A stretch of DNA of 64,000 nt. It comes from Pedococcus badiiscoriae. Its GTDB lineage: Bacteria; Actinomycetota; Actinomycetes; Actinomycetales; Dermatophilaceae. Both the position numbers and the translations under genes were made by a program. The stretch spans positions 2,232,001 through 2,296,000 of the forward strand of contig NZ_JACCAB010000001.1 in the NCBI RefSeq assembly GCF_013408925.1. The letters run 5' to 3'. This document shows positions 14,866 to 24,159 of this stretch, in pieces (positions within the stretch are counted from its first letter, which is position 1; every line of letters begins with the position of its first letter). The notes under the pieces were generated by a model that saw only the letters and a program-made list of their open reading frames with translations, was not told the DNA's origin and made no database searches.

Positions 14866-17474
14866 CCACCGCCCTGTCGCCCGGCGACGAGACCCAGGGT
14901 GAGCGGCCCAAGGTCGTGATGATGGTCGGCAACGACATCGCCCACGACACCCGCGTGCTCAAGATGGGCCTGACCCTGGCCGACGCGGGGGTCGACGTGA
15001 CCCTCCTCGGGTACGCGTCCTCGGAGATCCGCGAGGAACGCATGCTGGGTGACGTGCGCATCATCCGGGTGCCAGTGGGCTGGCGCCTGCGGGATGCCGC
15101 CGCGCGTCGTCGCGCGGCTCGTCGCCGGCCGCGCCTCTCGGTCGCGGTCGAACCGAACGCCCGCCGCGTCCTCGATCTCCAGGCCGCGGTCCGTCGTCGC
15201 GAAGCCGAGTCGGTGGGTGGTCTGGCCAACACCATCCGCGGCAACAGGCTCCGGGCGTCGAGGTATGCCGCGCGCATCCGAGGCGGTGCCGACCGCCGGC
15301 TCCGCAAGTGGCAGGGCGAGGTCTGGCACGCCGTCGACGGGGTGACCCACCGCACCCCGTGGGGCGCGAGCTGGCGTCGCCTCCTGCCGGAGATCGACGA
15401 CTACGAGCTGGCCTTCGGCCCGGTGCTCGACCAGCTGGAGTGGGACGTGCTGCACGCCCACGACATCCACCTGGTCGGCGTGGCCAGCCGGGCGGTCGCC
15501 CGTCGCCGAGCCAGCGGACGCACCGCGGCGTGGGTCTACGACGCCCACGAGTACGTCGCGGGCCTCTCGATCTACGGCGCGCGCACGAAGCGCAAGCGCG
15601 CGGCATACCTCGACCTCGAGCGTGAGTACATCCGCGACGCCGATGCGGTGGTCACGGTCACCGAGCCGCTGGCGGCGAAGCTGCGCAGCGACCACCACCT
15701 GCCCGCCGTGCCTGCGGTCGTGATGAACAGCCCGATGCTCGGGGCCGGCGACCACGCCGTCGAGCACACCATCCGCGAGCAGATCGGGCTGGGGCCGGAG
15801 GTCCCGCTCGTCGTCTACAGCGGGGGTGTGACCGCGGTCCGGGGCGTCGACACCGCCGTCGAGGCCCTCGCGCAGCTGCCCGACGTCCATCTCGCGGTCG
15901 TGGCGGTGCCCCACAAGCAGGTCGACGCGGCCCAGGCGCTGGCCCTGCTCGCCGCGGAGCTCGGGGTGTCCGACCGGCTCCACCTGCTCGACCCCGTGGG
16001 GCCGGACGAGGTCTCCGCCTACCTGGCGACCGCCGACGTGGGGATCCTGCCGATCCACCACTACGGCAGCCACGAGGTGGCGATCCCCAACAAGATGTTC
16101 GAGTACCTCCACGCCGGGGTGCCGTTGCTCGTCAGCGACTGCGAGGCCCCCAAGGCCTTCGTCCAGCAGCACGGCGTGGGTGGGGTGCACGTCGCCCAGG
16201 ACACCGACAGCTTCGTGCGCGAGCTGAGGGGCGTGCTCGACCGGCTGCCGGAGCTCAAGCAGCGCATCGCCGAGGACCCCGACCTGCTCACCCCCTACGC
16301 GTGGGACCGCCAGGAGGCGGTGTTGCGCGAGGTCTACCGCGCCATCCTGGGGGCCGAGCGCGTGCACGAGCCCACCACGGTCACGCAGCTCGAGGGCCTC
16401 AGGGAGCGACCCTCGGTCCGCAACGACCGCGCGTCCGTGGTTGGCATCGGCCCGGCCAACATGGCCGGTCAGGCCTGGGCCTGGGCCAAGGCGATCGAGC
16501 GGTACGTCCCCGGCTGCTCCACCGAGGTGGTCTCGGTGGACCGTGGTTCCGCACTCGTCTTCGAGGCCGACGAACTGGTCCCGGCCAGCACCTACGCCAA
16601 GGATGCGTCCTGGGCCCAGGCGTTCGAGTCCCGGGCCCTCGAGCACTGGACGCACGCCCTCCTGGAGGCCGGGCGTCCGATGTTCGGACTGCGCAACGGG
16701 CGCGACTTCACCGGTGACGTGCCGGTCCTGCGGTCCGTGGGCATCGAGGTCGGCCTGCTGTTGCACGGCTCGGAGATCCGCAACCCGCGTCGTCACGCGT
16801 CCTCGACCCCGTGGTCGCCGTTCGGCGACCCCGACGAGGAGCTCACCGCGCGACTCCAGTCCCAGTGGGACGTCCTGCACCCGCTGGTGACGGCGTTCGA
16901 GGGTCCCGTCTTCGTGTCGACCCCCGACCTGCTCGATGACGTGCCCGGGTCCCACCTGCTGCCGGTGGTGGTGGACATTGCCGCCTGGGCCACCACCGCT
17001 CCGGTGCTCGAGCGCCCGGTCCCGGTCGTCCTGCACGCCCCCAGCCGGGCGTCGATCAAGGGCACGGCGCACGTCACGGCGGCGATGGAGCCCCTGGCGG
17101 CCGCCGGACTGATCGACTTCAGGCTCCTGGAGGGGCTCGCACCGTCGGAGATGCCGGCAGCGGTCGCCGACGCCGACATCGTGCTCGACCAGTTCAGCCT
17201 CGGCAGCTACGGGGTGATGGCCGTCCAGGCCATGGCTGCCGGGCGGGTCGTGGTGGGCCACGTGACGGACGCGGTGCGCGCGGCTTGTCCTGGTGACCTC
17301 CCGCTGGTGGAGGCCACTCCCGACACCCTCGCCGCCGTCGTGCGGGGTCTGCTCGACGACAGGGCTGCCGGCGTGGCCGCTGCAGCGGCCGGTCCCGGGT
17401 ATGCCGCGGACGTCCACGGCGGGGAACGCTCGGCTGCCGTCCTGGCCGAGGTCCTCGGCCTGCGCGGGGAGTAG
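14862..17474 (+). CDS. Fused double glycosyltransferase (GT4 plus second GT-B-like module)
   Basis: An 870-residue protein with two glycosyltransferase-like halves. Residues about 18-515 are a GT4 enzyme: MMVGNDIAHDTRVLKMGLTLADAGVDV, the arginine-rich insert at 85-160, YDAHEYVAG, then YSGGVTAVRGVDTAVEAL and the donor-site GILPIHHYGSHEVAIPNKMFEYLHAGVPLL. Residues about 525-870 repeat the C-terminal module of the protein encoded at 10268-12001 (GPANMAGQAWAWA to the end). Two linked transfers, or a catalytic half plus a regulatory half, are both possible. GTG 14862 overlaps the dehydrogenase stop. It is the last gene of this glycan operon. Confidence 0.8.
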   Translation: MTTALSPGDETQGERPKVVMMVGNDIAHDTRVLKMGLTLADAGVDVTLLGYASSEIREERMLGDVRIIRVPVGWRLRDAAARRRAARRRPRLSVAVEPNARRVLDLQAAVRRREAESVGGLANTIRGNRLRASRYAARIRGGADRRLRKWQGEVWHAVDGVTHRTPWGASWRRLLPEIDDYELAFGPVLDQLEWDVLHAHDIHLVGVASRAVARRRASGRTAAWVYDAHEYVAGLSIYGARTKRKRAAYLDLEREYIRDADAVVTVTEPLAAKLRSDHHLPAVPAVVMNSPMLGAGDHAVEHTIREQIGLGPEVPLVVYSGGVTAVRGVDTAVEALAQLPDVHLAVVAVPHKQVDAAQALALLAAELGVSDRLHLLDPVGPDEVSAYLATADVGILPIHHYGSHEVAIPNKMFEYLHAGVPLLVSDCEAPKAFVQQHGVGGVHVAQDTDSFVRELRGVLDRLPELKQRIAEDPDLLTPYAWDRQEAVLREVYRAILGAERVHEPTTVTQLEGLRERPSVRNDRASVVGIGPANMAGQAWAWAKAIERYVPGCSTEVVSVDRGSALVFEADELVPASTYAKDASWAQAFESRALEHWTHALLEAGRPMFGLRNGRDFTGDVPVLRSVGIEVGLLLHGSEIRNPRRHASSTPWSPFGDPDEELTARLQSQWDVLHPLVTAFEGPVFVSTPDLLDDVPGSHLLPVVVDIAAWATTAPVLERPVPVVLHAPSRASIKGTAHVTAAMEPLAAAGLIDFRLLEGLAPSEMPAAVADADIVLDQFSLGSYGVMAVQAMAAGRVVVGHVTDAVRAACPGDLPLVEATPDTLAAVVRGLLDDRAAGVAAAAAGPGYAADVHGGERSAAVLAEVLGLRGE

Positions 17475-17487
17475 GTCCGGCAGAGTC

Positions 17488-17501
17488 CCGCTTGTGCGGG
17501 C
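17488..17501 (+). terminator. Weak hairpin after the glycan operon
   Basis: CCCGC, 4-nt loop, GCGGG, followed by CATTTGGTT. Only five base pairs, so this may not terminate by itself. Confidence 0.3.
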
Positions 17502-17612
17502 ATTTGGTTACAGCAGGGTCGCGATCTCTCCGGATGCGGATGGTCGTGTGGACATGCCGTGACTGGTGTTGCACGGTGGGTCAGGCCACACCACCAACGT
17601 TGGGAACCTGTC

Positions 17613-19568
17613 GTGCCCTCTCGCCGCCGAATCCTCGTCCTGTCGCTCGTCGCCCTCCTGCCCACGGGTCTGGCGCTCACCGTGCCGCTGGATGAGGCGG
17701 GGGCGGCGCCGCGCCCGGTCGTGCCCCACCTCGTCACGGTCCCGATGGGCGCGGTCGCGAGCCATGCGGATGCACGGTCGCTCTCGAGCGCTGACGCCAC
17801 GGAGTCCACGGCCCGGCTGCGAACGGCGGTGACCCGGCCGGGGCGGCCCAGGGCCGCGGTGGTCGCAGCCTCGGCCCCCACGGCCGTGCCGCAACGCGTC
17901 GGCGTGGTGGGAGTGACCTGGGCCGAGGGGAGCGGACCGGGGGTCAGCGTGCAGTACCGCACCGAGAAGGCCGGGCGCTGGACGCGATGGGCCTTTCTCG
18001 AGGAGGACCAGGCGCACGGTCCCGATGCTGCCGAGGCGCGGCGAGCTGCCGCGCGCAGCGGGTCCGACCCGCTCGTCGTCACCGACGCGAGCCAGGTGCA
18101 GGTGCGGGTGCTGGGTGACCCTGCAGCAGGCCCCCGGTCGCCCCAGCTGGTCGTCGTCGACCCCGGTGACTCCCCGGCCGACCCGGGGGTCGGTGTCGCC
18201 CGGCCCGGGGCAGCCAGTGCCACAGCCAGCCGACCGACGATCTACACCAGGGCGCAGTGGGGCGCCGACGAACGGCTCCGCGACCCCTCAACGCTGGAGT
18301 ATGGCGCGGTGAAGGCTGCCATCGTCCACCACACCGTGGACGCGAACGGCTACAGCGCCGCACAGGTCCCGGCGCTGATCCGGGGCATCTACGCCTTCCA
18401 CGTCAAGGGGCGCGGCTGGGGCGACATCGGCTACAACTTCCTCGTCGACCGCTTCGGCCGGATCTGGGAGGGCAGGTACGGGGGCGTCACGCTCCCGGTG
18501 GTGGGGGCGCAGACGGCCGACCACAACTCCTGGACCACTGGGGTGTCGGTCATCGGCAACTACGACACGGCGGTGCCTCCCGCGGCGGTGACGAGCGCGC
18601 TGACCAGGCTGATCGCCTGGAAGGCCCAGATCCACGAGTTCGACCCGCTGGGGCGGGCGGACATCGGGAACTTGTCGGTGCCGGCCGTCCTCGGCCACCG
18701 CGACGCGGGCCAGACCGCGTGTCCCGGCCGCTACCTCTATGCGAAGCTCCCCGGGGTGCGGGCGGCCGCGGGTGCGGTCGTCGCCGGTCTGCCCTCCCTC
18801 TCGCTCGACCGCGACCTGGACAACCGGGGTGAGGCAGACGTGCTCGCGACCAACGACAACGCAGACCTGCTGCTCTATCCCACGACCAACCAGCGGACCA
18901 TCTCGGCACCGAAGTGGCTCAGCACCGGCGGCTGGCGCGGCATCGACCTCGTCACCATCGCAGGCGACTTCACCGGCGACGGAGCGGTCGACCTCATCGG
19001 CCGCCAGACTTCGACAGGCAACCTCCTCCTCTATGCGGGCACCGGCTCGACGGGCCTGCGGGCCGCTCGCGTGATAGGCACGGGCTGGGGCGGCGTCGAC
19101 GCGGTCATCGGTGTCTCCGACTGGACCGGCGACGGCCGGCCGGACCTGTTGGCCCGGATGAAGGCCGACGGGTCGTTGCGGCTCTACCCCGGCAACGGCG
19201 CGGGCGGCTTCCTCGCCTCCCGCACGGTCGGCGTCGGGTGGTCGGGCATGCGGCTGCTGGCCGGAGTCGGTGACTGGAACGGCGACGGAGCCCGCGACCT
19301 GCTGTCGGTCTCCACGGCCGGTGAGGCGCGCATCTACCGCGGCAACGGGAAGGGCGGCTTCGGGGCCAGCACCGTGCTCCCCGGGGACTGGTCGCAGTAC
19401 ACCTCCGTCACCGGCATCGGTGACGCCTCTGGCGACACCCGCGTCGACGTGTTCGCGGTCGACGGCCAGGGCGTCGGCTGGATCGGATCCCCGTCGCCGG
19501 CGACTGGCTTGATCAGCTGGACGCAGCAGAGCCAGGACCTCACCGGGGTGCGGGTCTACGGCGGCTGA
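17613..19568 (+). CDS. Secreted PGRP/amidase_2 N-acetylmuramoyl-L-alanine amidase with FG-GAP repeats
   Basis: A 651-residue exported protein. A signal peptide (RRRILVLSLVALLPTGLALTV) opens it, which sets the GTG start at 17613. Residues about 210-375 are a peptidoglycan-recognition/amidase domain: TIYTRAQWGADERLR, zinc ligands in AIVHHT and in LGHRDAGQTACPGRYLY. Residues about 385-650 are FG-GAP/VCBS-like propeller blades with repeated DL(L/I)xR...LLLYxGxG...IGTGWxG patterns. It should cleave stem peptide from muramic acid outside the membrane. The neighbours encode two more exported FG-GAP proteins. Confidence 0.85.
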   Translation: MPSRRRILVLSLVALLPTGLALTVPLDEAGAAPRPVVPHLVTVPMGAVASHADARSLSSADATESTARLRTAVTRPGRPRAAVVAASAPTAVPQRVGVVGVTWAEGSGPGVSVQYRTEKAGRWTRWAFLEEDQAHGPDAAEARRAAARSGSDPLVVTDASQVQVRVLGDPAAGPRSPQLVVVDPGDSPADPGVGVARPGAASATASRPTIYTRAQWGADERLRDPSTLEYGAVKAAIVHHTVDANGYSAAQVPALIRGIYAFHVKGRGWGDIGYNFLVDRFGRIWEGRYGGVTLPVVGAQTADHNSWTTGVSVIGNYDTAVPPAAVTSALTRLIAWKAQIHEFDPLGRADIGNLSVPAVLGHRDAGQTACPGRYLYAKLPGVRAAAGAVVAGLPSLSLDRDLDNRGEADVLATNDNADLLLYPTTNQRTISAPKWLSTGGWRGIDLVTIAGDFTGDGAVDLIGRQTSTGNLLLYAGTGSTGLRAARVIGTGWGGVDAVIGVSDWTGDGRPDLLARMKADGSLRLYPGNGAGGFLASRTVGVGWSGMRLLAGVGDWNGDGARDLLSVSTAGEARIYRGNGKGGFGASTVLPGDWSQYTSVTGIGDASGDTRVDVFAVDGQGVGWIGSPSPATGLISWTQQSQDLTGVRVYGG

Positions 19569-19682
19569 AGCGCCGGCTCGCGTACCGTCAGGGATACACG
19601 TCGATAACGGTTGTGCCGCCCTCGGCACGTCGCGCGCGCCATGGTGCGAGGGGTGCATGCTGTTACCAGAGAGGTCAATGCC

Positions 19683-21779
19683 ATGAATGTGAAGAATGTC
19701 CGGCTTCGCCATGTGCGCTCCCGCGCAGCCGCTGCGATGGGTGCGGTCGCCCTTGCCGCGCCGTTCGTGCTGGCTGCCGCCAGCCCGGCAGCCGCGGCCG
19801 AGACCTACCTGCGTCCGGCCTCCGGTGTGTTCCCCATCGACGGCCGCGGCTTCGGCCACGGCCACGGGATGTCCCAGTACGGCGCGAAAGGTGCGGCGGA
19901 GGGGCAGACGGGGCGGCCGGGGCTGACCTGGCCGGACATCATGGCCTTCTACTACCCGGGCACGACCATCGGTGACATCGGTGGCACCGGCAACAACCCC
20001 CTGTTGCGGGTGCGGCTCGTCGGGCAGACCACCCTCCCCGTGGTGGCGCAGTCCGGGCTGCGGGTGACCCTCGACCCGACCGCGGCTGGTGGTGGGTGGC
20101 ATGTGCTGCCCCCCACGGTGACCCAGGGGGGCCAGACCCACCCGGTCGAGTCGTGGGACGTGGCCTACTTCAAGGACACCAACCCTGCCGCGCCGGATTA
20201 CAGCGGGTGGTACCTGCGCTTCCGCTGGGTCGGGTCCACCGGCTTCCTCAACTACCAGAAGGCGCCGGCCACCGCGCCGAACACTGCGAGGTCCACGGCG
20301 TTCGACAACCCCAGCACCGGCATGCTGCGCAAGGGTACGAGCACGAAATACAGCACCTATCGCGGCGAGCTACGCCACGTGCACGCGTTGTCGAAGGCCG
20401 GGTCCAAATGGACCGTCACCGTCGTGGACGCCCTTCCCATGGAGAGCTACCTGCGCGACGTGGTGCCCAACGAGATGCCGGCCTCGTGGTCGCGCGAGGC
20501 GGTGCGTTCGCAGGCCGTGGCGTCCCGGACGTATGCCGACTACGACCGGCTGCACGCGCCCCCCAGCCGGGCCTACGACACCTGTGACACCACGTCGTGC
20601 CAGGTGATGAAGCCGGTCGAGACCGAGCAGGCCACCTCGGACGCAGCCGTCATCGCGACGGCCGGCAAGACGGTGAAGTACCAGGGCAGCTCGGCGTACG
20701 CTCAGTTCAGTGCGTCCAACGGCGGGTACATGCTCGACGGGGGTCATCCCTACCTCGTCAGCAAGCCGGACCCCTACGACACGTTCACCTGGACCAACAC
20801 CGCGTCGGCCACCACCATCGAGCAGAGCTGGCCCAGCATCGGTCGGCTGATCTCGCTGTCCCTCACTCGTGACGGGCACGGCGCGTGGGGTGGCCGCGTG
20901 ACATCGGTGGACATCCGGGGGTCGAGCACGACCGTGACGGTGTCCGGCAACGAGTTCGCCTACGCCATGGGTTTCATGTCCTCCTTCTTCAAGCCGCGCA
21001 GCACGCGGGTCTCCGCGCCGTCCTTCCCCAAGGACACCACGTCCGACGGACGGGCCGATGTCGTCGCGGCCGTGACGGCGACGTCCCAGCTGCGGGTCTA
21101 CCCGGGTCGGGGTGGGGGAGCGTTCTCCACGCCGGTGATCGACTCGGGGACGGTGGTGAACCCCGCCAAGGCCTTCATGGCCGGCACGTGGGACACCGGG
21201 TCGGTCGCTGACCTGATGGCTGTCGCGCCGGACGGTTCACTGCAGTGGTTCCGCGGCAAGGGGAACGGCACGTTCGGCCCGCCGGTGACCCTCGGCACGG
21301 GCTACGGCGGCTACACCCTGATGTCGGGCGTCGGTGATCTCAACGGCGACGGTGGCACCGATGTCGTCGGTCGGCGCTCCGACGGGGCGCTGATGCTGCT
21401 CGCGGGCGACGGCCAGGGTGGCCTGCTGGGGCAGTCGGTCATCGGCACAGGCTGGGACGGGTTCACCACCATCTTCTCGCCGGGCGACTTCAACGGGGAC
21501 GGTCGCACCGACCTGATGGGGATCGACGGGGCCGGCAACCTGCGCCTCTACCGGGGCGTCGGGAACGGCACCTTCCAGACGGCCATCCTGGTCGGCTGGG
21601 GATGGAGCTCCTTCACGTCGGTGAGCAGCCCGGGCGACTTCGACGGCGACGGCAAGGCCGACGTGCTCTGCCGCCGTGCGGACGGGAGCCTGTGGCTGTA
21701 CCCCGGCAACGGCGCCGGCGGGTGGGGCCGGGCCCGGCAGATCGGCACCGGCTGGAGCGGCCTGACCATCCTCCGCTGA
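19683..21779 (+). CDS. Secreted SpoIID/LytB-domain protein with FG-GAP repeats
   Basis: A 698-residue exported protein. The signal peptide ends near the AAASPAAAAE stretch; the mature protein starts with a GRGFGHGHGMSQYGAKGAA segment. Residues about 240-430 hold the SpoIID/LytB core, including ALPMESYLRDVVPNEMPASW and RSQAVASRTYADYD; SpoIID is a lytic transglycosylase acting on denuded glycan. From about residue 445 four FG-GAP-type blades follow (for example LRLYRGVGNGTFQ, LWLYPGNGAGGWG). AGAGAGG upstream places the ATG at 19683. It follows the amidase gene in the same direction, so both could act on septal or old peptidoglycan. Confidence 0.85.
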   Translation: MNVKNVRLRHVRSRAAAAMGAVALAAPFVLAAASPAAAAETYLRPASGVFPIDGRGFGHGHGMSQYGAKGAAEGQTGRPGLTWPDIMAFYYPGTTIGDIGGTGNNPLLRVRLVGQTTLPVVAQSGLRVTLDPTAAGGGWHVLPPTVTQGGQTHPVESWDVAYFKDTNPAAPDYSGWYLRFRWVGSTGFLNYQKAPATAPNTARSTAFDNPSTGMLRKGTSTKYSTYRGELRHVHALSKAGSKWTVTVVDALPMESYLRDVVPNEMPASWSREAVRSQAVASRTYADYDRLHAPPSRAYDTCDTTSCQVMKPVETEQATSDAAVIATAGKTVKYQGSSAYAQFSASNGGYMLDGGHPYLVSKPDPYDTFTWTNTASATTIEQSWPSIGRLISLSLTRDGHGAWGGRVTSVDIRGSSTTVTVSGNEFAYAMGFMSSFFKPRSTRVSAPSFPKDTTSDGRADVVAAVTATSQLRVYPGRGGGAFSTPVIDSGTVVNPAKAFMAGTWDTGSVADLMAVAPDGSLQWFRGKGNGTFGPPVTLGTGYGGYTLMSGVGDLNGDGGTDVVGRRSDGALMLLAGDGQGGLLGQSVIGTGWDGFTTIFSPGDFNGDGRTDLMGIDGAGNLRLYRGVGNGTFQTAILVGWGWSSFTSVSSPGDFDGDGKADVLCRRADGSLWLYPGNGAGGWGRARQIGTGWSGLTILR

Positions 21780-21790
21780 CGCTCGCTGAG

Positions 21791-21855
21791 CACACGGTCG
21801 CTCGGCGACCACGCGGGTCTCCGGCCACACGGTCGCTCGGTGACCACACGGGTCT
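21791..21855. repeat. 30-bp direct repeat, period 35
   Basis: Copies at 21791-21820 and 21826-21855 match at 28 of 30 positions. They lie just after the stop of the SpoIID-domain gene and before a strong terminator hairpin. Confidence 0.8.
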
Positions 21856-21880
21856 CGCGGGCCTGCGTCCCTCTGGACGC

Positions 21881-21916
21881 GGGAAAGGGCTGGCGCCTGG
21901 GCGCCAGCCCTTTCCC
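21881..21916. terminator. Bidirectional terminator hairpin
   Basis: Perfect 17-bp stem (arms 21881-21897 and 21900-21916) with a minimal loop. The right arm ends in CCCTTTCCC. It lies between convergent genes and can serve both. Confidence 0.85.
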
Positions 21917-21928
21917 GTCCAGCACCTG

Positions 21929-23443
21929 CTAGAGGATGGAGGCCATCGAGCTCCAGCCGGTCCCTACCTTTATCCCTGAGCCAGTGCCCCCTCCCGGGCG
22001 GCCCGGGTACATGTAGAGGTCACCGTTCGCGGCCCGCGCCACCAGGTCGCTCAGCTTGTCGCCGGTCAGGTCACCAGGGCTCGTCAGCCAGTTCATGCCA
22101 CCCCAGGCGCAGCCGACCTTGCGCCCGCTGGTGAGCCCGACGGCAGCAGTCGTGGTGTAGGCGTAGAGGCAGCCGTCCCTGCGGCTGACCGCCACGACGT
22201 CGCCGCGTCGGTCGCCGTTGAGGTCGCCCATCCCGATGATCCAGGACATCCCGCTCCACCCCGTGCCGACCTGCCTGACCTTCTGCAGCCCGCCCGTGGC
22301 GGTGAACCGGTAGAGCTGCAGCGCGCCCCCGCCGTCCCGGGCCAGCAGGTCGGGTCGGCCATCGAGGTCCATGTCACCGGGCGTGGCCAAGGCGGTGAAG
22401 CCCTGCCACCCGGTGCCGATCTGCCGTGCACCGGCGAAGGCGCCGTCTCCCAGGCCGGCATACAGCCGCAGCGTGCCGTCGGCCGTGCGACTGACGAGGT
22501 CGGTGCGCCGGTCGCCTGTCACGTCGCCGGGCGAACCGGTCCAGGTGAAGGTGTTCCAGCCGGTGCCGATGATCTGGCCGCTGCCGGTGCGACCGTTGCC
22601 GAGACCGGGGTAGAGGTAGAGGTTGCCGTTGGAGTGGATGCCGAGCAGGTCGACGGTGCCCTCGCCGGTCCAGTCACCGCGGACCCCGGCGTTGGGGATC
22701 GGGACGCAGCTGTAGACCGCCACGTCATCGACCTCGTAGGTCTGGTCGGTGGTGATGCCGAGACCGGTCTGGTCGAAGTCGACGAACATGTGACCGGGGT
22801 ACGAGGCGACCTCGCTGGTCACGTCGAAGATGGCGTAGCTCCAGCTCGCGGCAGGCTGCAGGCTGAACCCCGTGTTGCCGAACCAGACGACGGCATTGTC
22901 CCCGGTGGCATTCGTGCGGTAGGCGAAGTAGGCGTACACCCTGCCGGAGGTCGGGATCGGGGCGTCGAGGCCGTACAGGTAGTGGTCAGCCGTCGTCTCG
23001 GACGCCGTGACCGTCGACGTGGCCCACTTGACGCCGTCCGCAGCCGTACCGCCCGAGGCCACGTCCCAGCCGTTCGAGAGGGGGTCGACGCCCGCCTCGA
23101 AGCTCTGCGAACCGTAGGTCCGGCCGAACATCTGCCCGGACGGGCACACCGTCTGCATCTCCGGCAGCGGCTGGGCGGCCGCCGCCTGAGGGGCGGTCGT
23201 CTGGGGGGCGGCGAGGAGGCGAGGGGTGGCGCCGGACGCGGGGGCCCGCGACGTGCTCGCCGCGCCGCGCGGGTGCCTCGACTGGTCAGCCAGGAAGCCG
23301 GTCGTGCGCACGCTCTTGTGCTGGGGAGGGGAAGGCGCGGCCGTTGTCGGTGTCGCCTGCGCCGCCGTCGCTGCTGTCGCTGCCATCGCTGCCATGATTG
23401 CAGTCACTGCAGCGCCGGCGATGGCGTGCGAGATACGTCTCAT
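21929..23443 (-). CDS. Secreted FG-GAP propeller protein of unknown role
   Basis: 504 residues. A signal peptide with a long Ala/Met/Thr core ends near residue 30; residues 30-95 are low-complexity Ala/Pro/Thr. Residues about 100-260 form a beta-rich domain (jelly-roll-like, SNGWDVASGGTAADGVKW...) that ends in YEVDDVAVYSCVP. The C-terminal half has five blades with the pattern DLxxRxADGxLxLYxGxGxG and IGTGWxxFT. The blades resemble those of the two genes convergent with it. No catalytic domain is visible; carbohydrate or wall binding is a guess. GAGGGGATCCCC precedes the ATG. Confidence 0.75.
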   Translation of the reverse strand: MRRISHAIAGAAVTAIMAAMAATAATAAQATPTTAAPSPPQHKSVRTTGFLADQSRHPRGAASTSRAPASGATPRLLAAPQTTAPQAAAAQPLPEMQTVCPSGQMFGRTYGSQSFEAGVDPLSNGWDVASGGTAADGVKWATSTVTASETTADHYLYGLDAPIPTSGRVYAYFAYRTNATGDNAVVWFGNTGFSLQPAASWSYAIFDVTSEVASYPGHMFVDFDQTGLGITTDQTYEVDDVAVYSCVPIPNAGVRGDWTGEGTVDLLGIHSNGNLYLYPGLGNGRTGSGQIIGTGWNTFTWTGSPGDVTGDRRTDLVSRTADGTLRLYAGLGDGAFAGARQIGTGWQGFTALATPGDMDLDGRPDLLARDGGGALQLYRFTATGGLQKVRQVGTGWSGMSWIIGMGDLNGDRRGDVVAVSRRDGCLYAYTTTAAVGLTSGRKVGCAWGGMNWLTSPGDLTGDKLSDLVARAANGDLYMYPGRPGGGTGSGIKVGTGWSSMASIL

Positions 23444-23519
23444 GGGGATCCCCTCCGCAGGCTGGCCGCGTCCGACGGACTGCGCTCCGAGCCAGCCACC
23501 CGGCAGGCTAGCAGGGGCC

Positions 23520-24158
23520 TCAGGCCAGAGCCGTGGTGAAACCCGGCTCCGTCTTCTCCCGGACCTCTTCCTCGGTCACGCCCTCGGCGAGCTCGCGCAG
23601 CACCAGGCCCGACTCGGTGACGTCGAAGACGCACAGGTCGGTGATGATCCGCTGCACGACCCCGCGGCCCGTGTAGGGCAGTGAGCACTCGTCGACGATC
23701 TTGTAGGAGCCGTCCTTGGCGTTGTGCTCCATCAGGACGATCACCTTCTTGGCGCCGTGCACGAGGTCCATCGCACCGCCCATGCCCTTGACCATCTTGC
23801 CGGGGATCATCCAGTTGGCGATGTCGCCCTTGGCGGAGACCTGCATGGCGCCGAGGATCGCGGCGTCGACCTTGCCGCCGCGGATCATCCCGAAGCTGGT
23901 CGCCGAGTCGAAGAAGGACGACCCCCGACGCAGGGTGACGGTCTCCTTGCCGGCGTTGATGAGGTCGGGATCCTCGTGCCCGTCCACCGGGTATGCGCCG
24001 ACGCCGAGGATCCCGTTCTCGGACTGCAGGACGATCTCGACGTCGTCGGGCACGTAGTTGGGCACCAGCGTCGGCAGGCCGATGCCGAGGTTGACGTACG
24101 AGCCGTCGGACAGCTCGGCGGCTGCGCGGGCGGCCATCTGCTCACGGGTCAGTGCCAT
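23520..24158 (-). CDS. 3-oxoacid CoA-transferase subunit B
   Basis: 212 residues, the normal size of a family I CoA-transferase beta subunit. The catalytic glutamate is E47 in LQSENGILG, which forms the glutamyl-CoA intermediate; [12 protein letters not shown] and [15 protein letters not shown] are family signatures. With subunit A, encoded 1 bp upstream in the same direction, it would move CoA from succinyl-CoA to acetoacetate or to 3-oxoadipate. Sequence alone does not separate these substrates; no ketone-body or protocatechuate genes are nearby to settle it. Confidence 0.9.
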   Translation of the reverse strand: MALTREQMAARAAAELSDGSYVNLGIGLPTLVPNYVPDDVEIVLQSENGILGVGAYPVDGHEDPDLINAGKETVTLRRGSSFFDSATSFGMIRGGKVDAAILGAMQVSAKGDIANWMIPGKMVKGMGGAMDLVHGAKKVIVLMEHNAKDGSYKIVDECSLPYTGRGVVQRIITDLCVFDVTESGLVLRELAEGVTEEEVREKTEPGFTTALA

Positions 24159-24159
24159 C

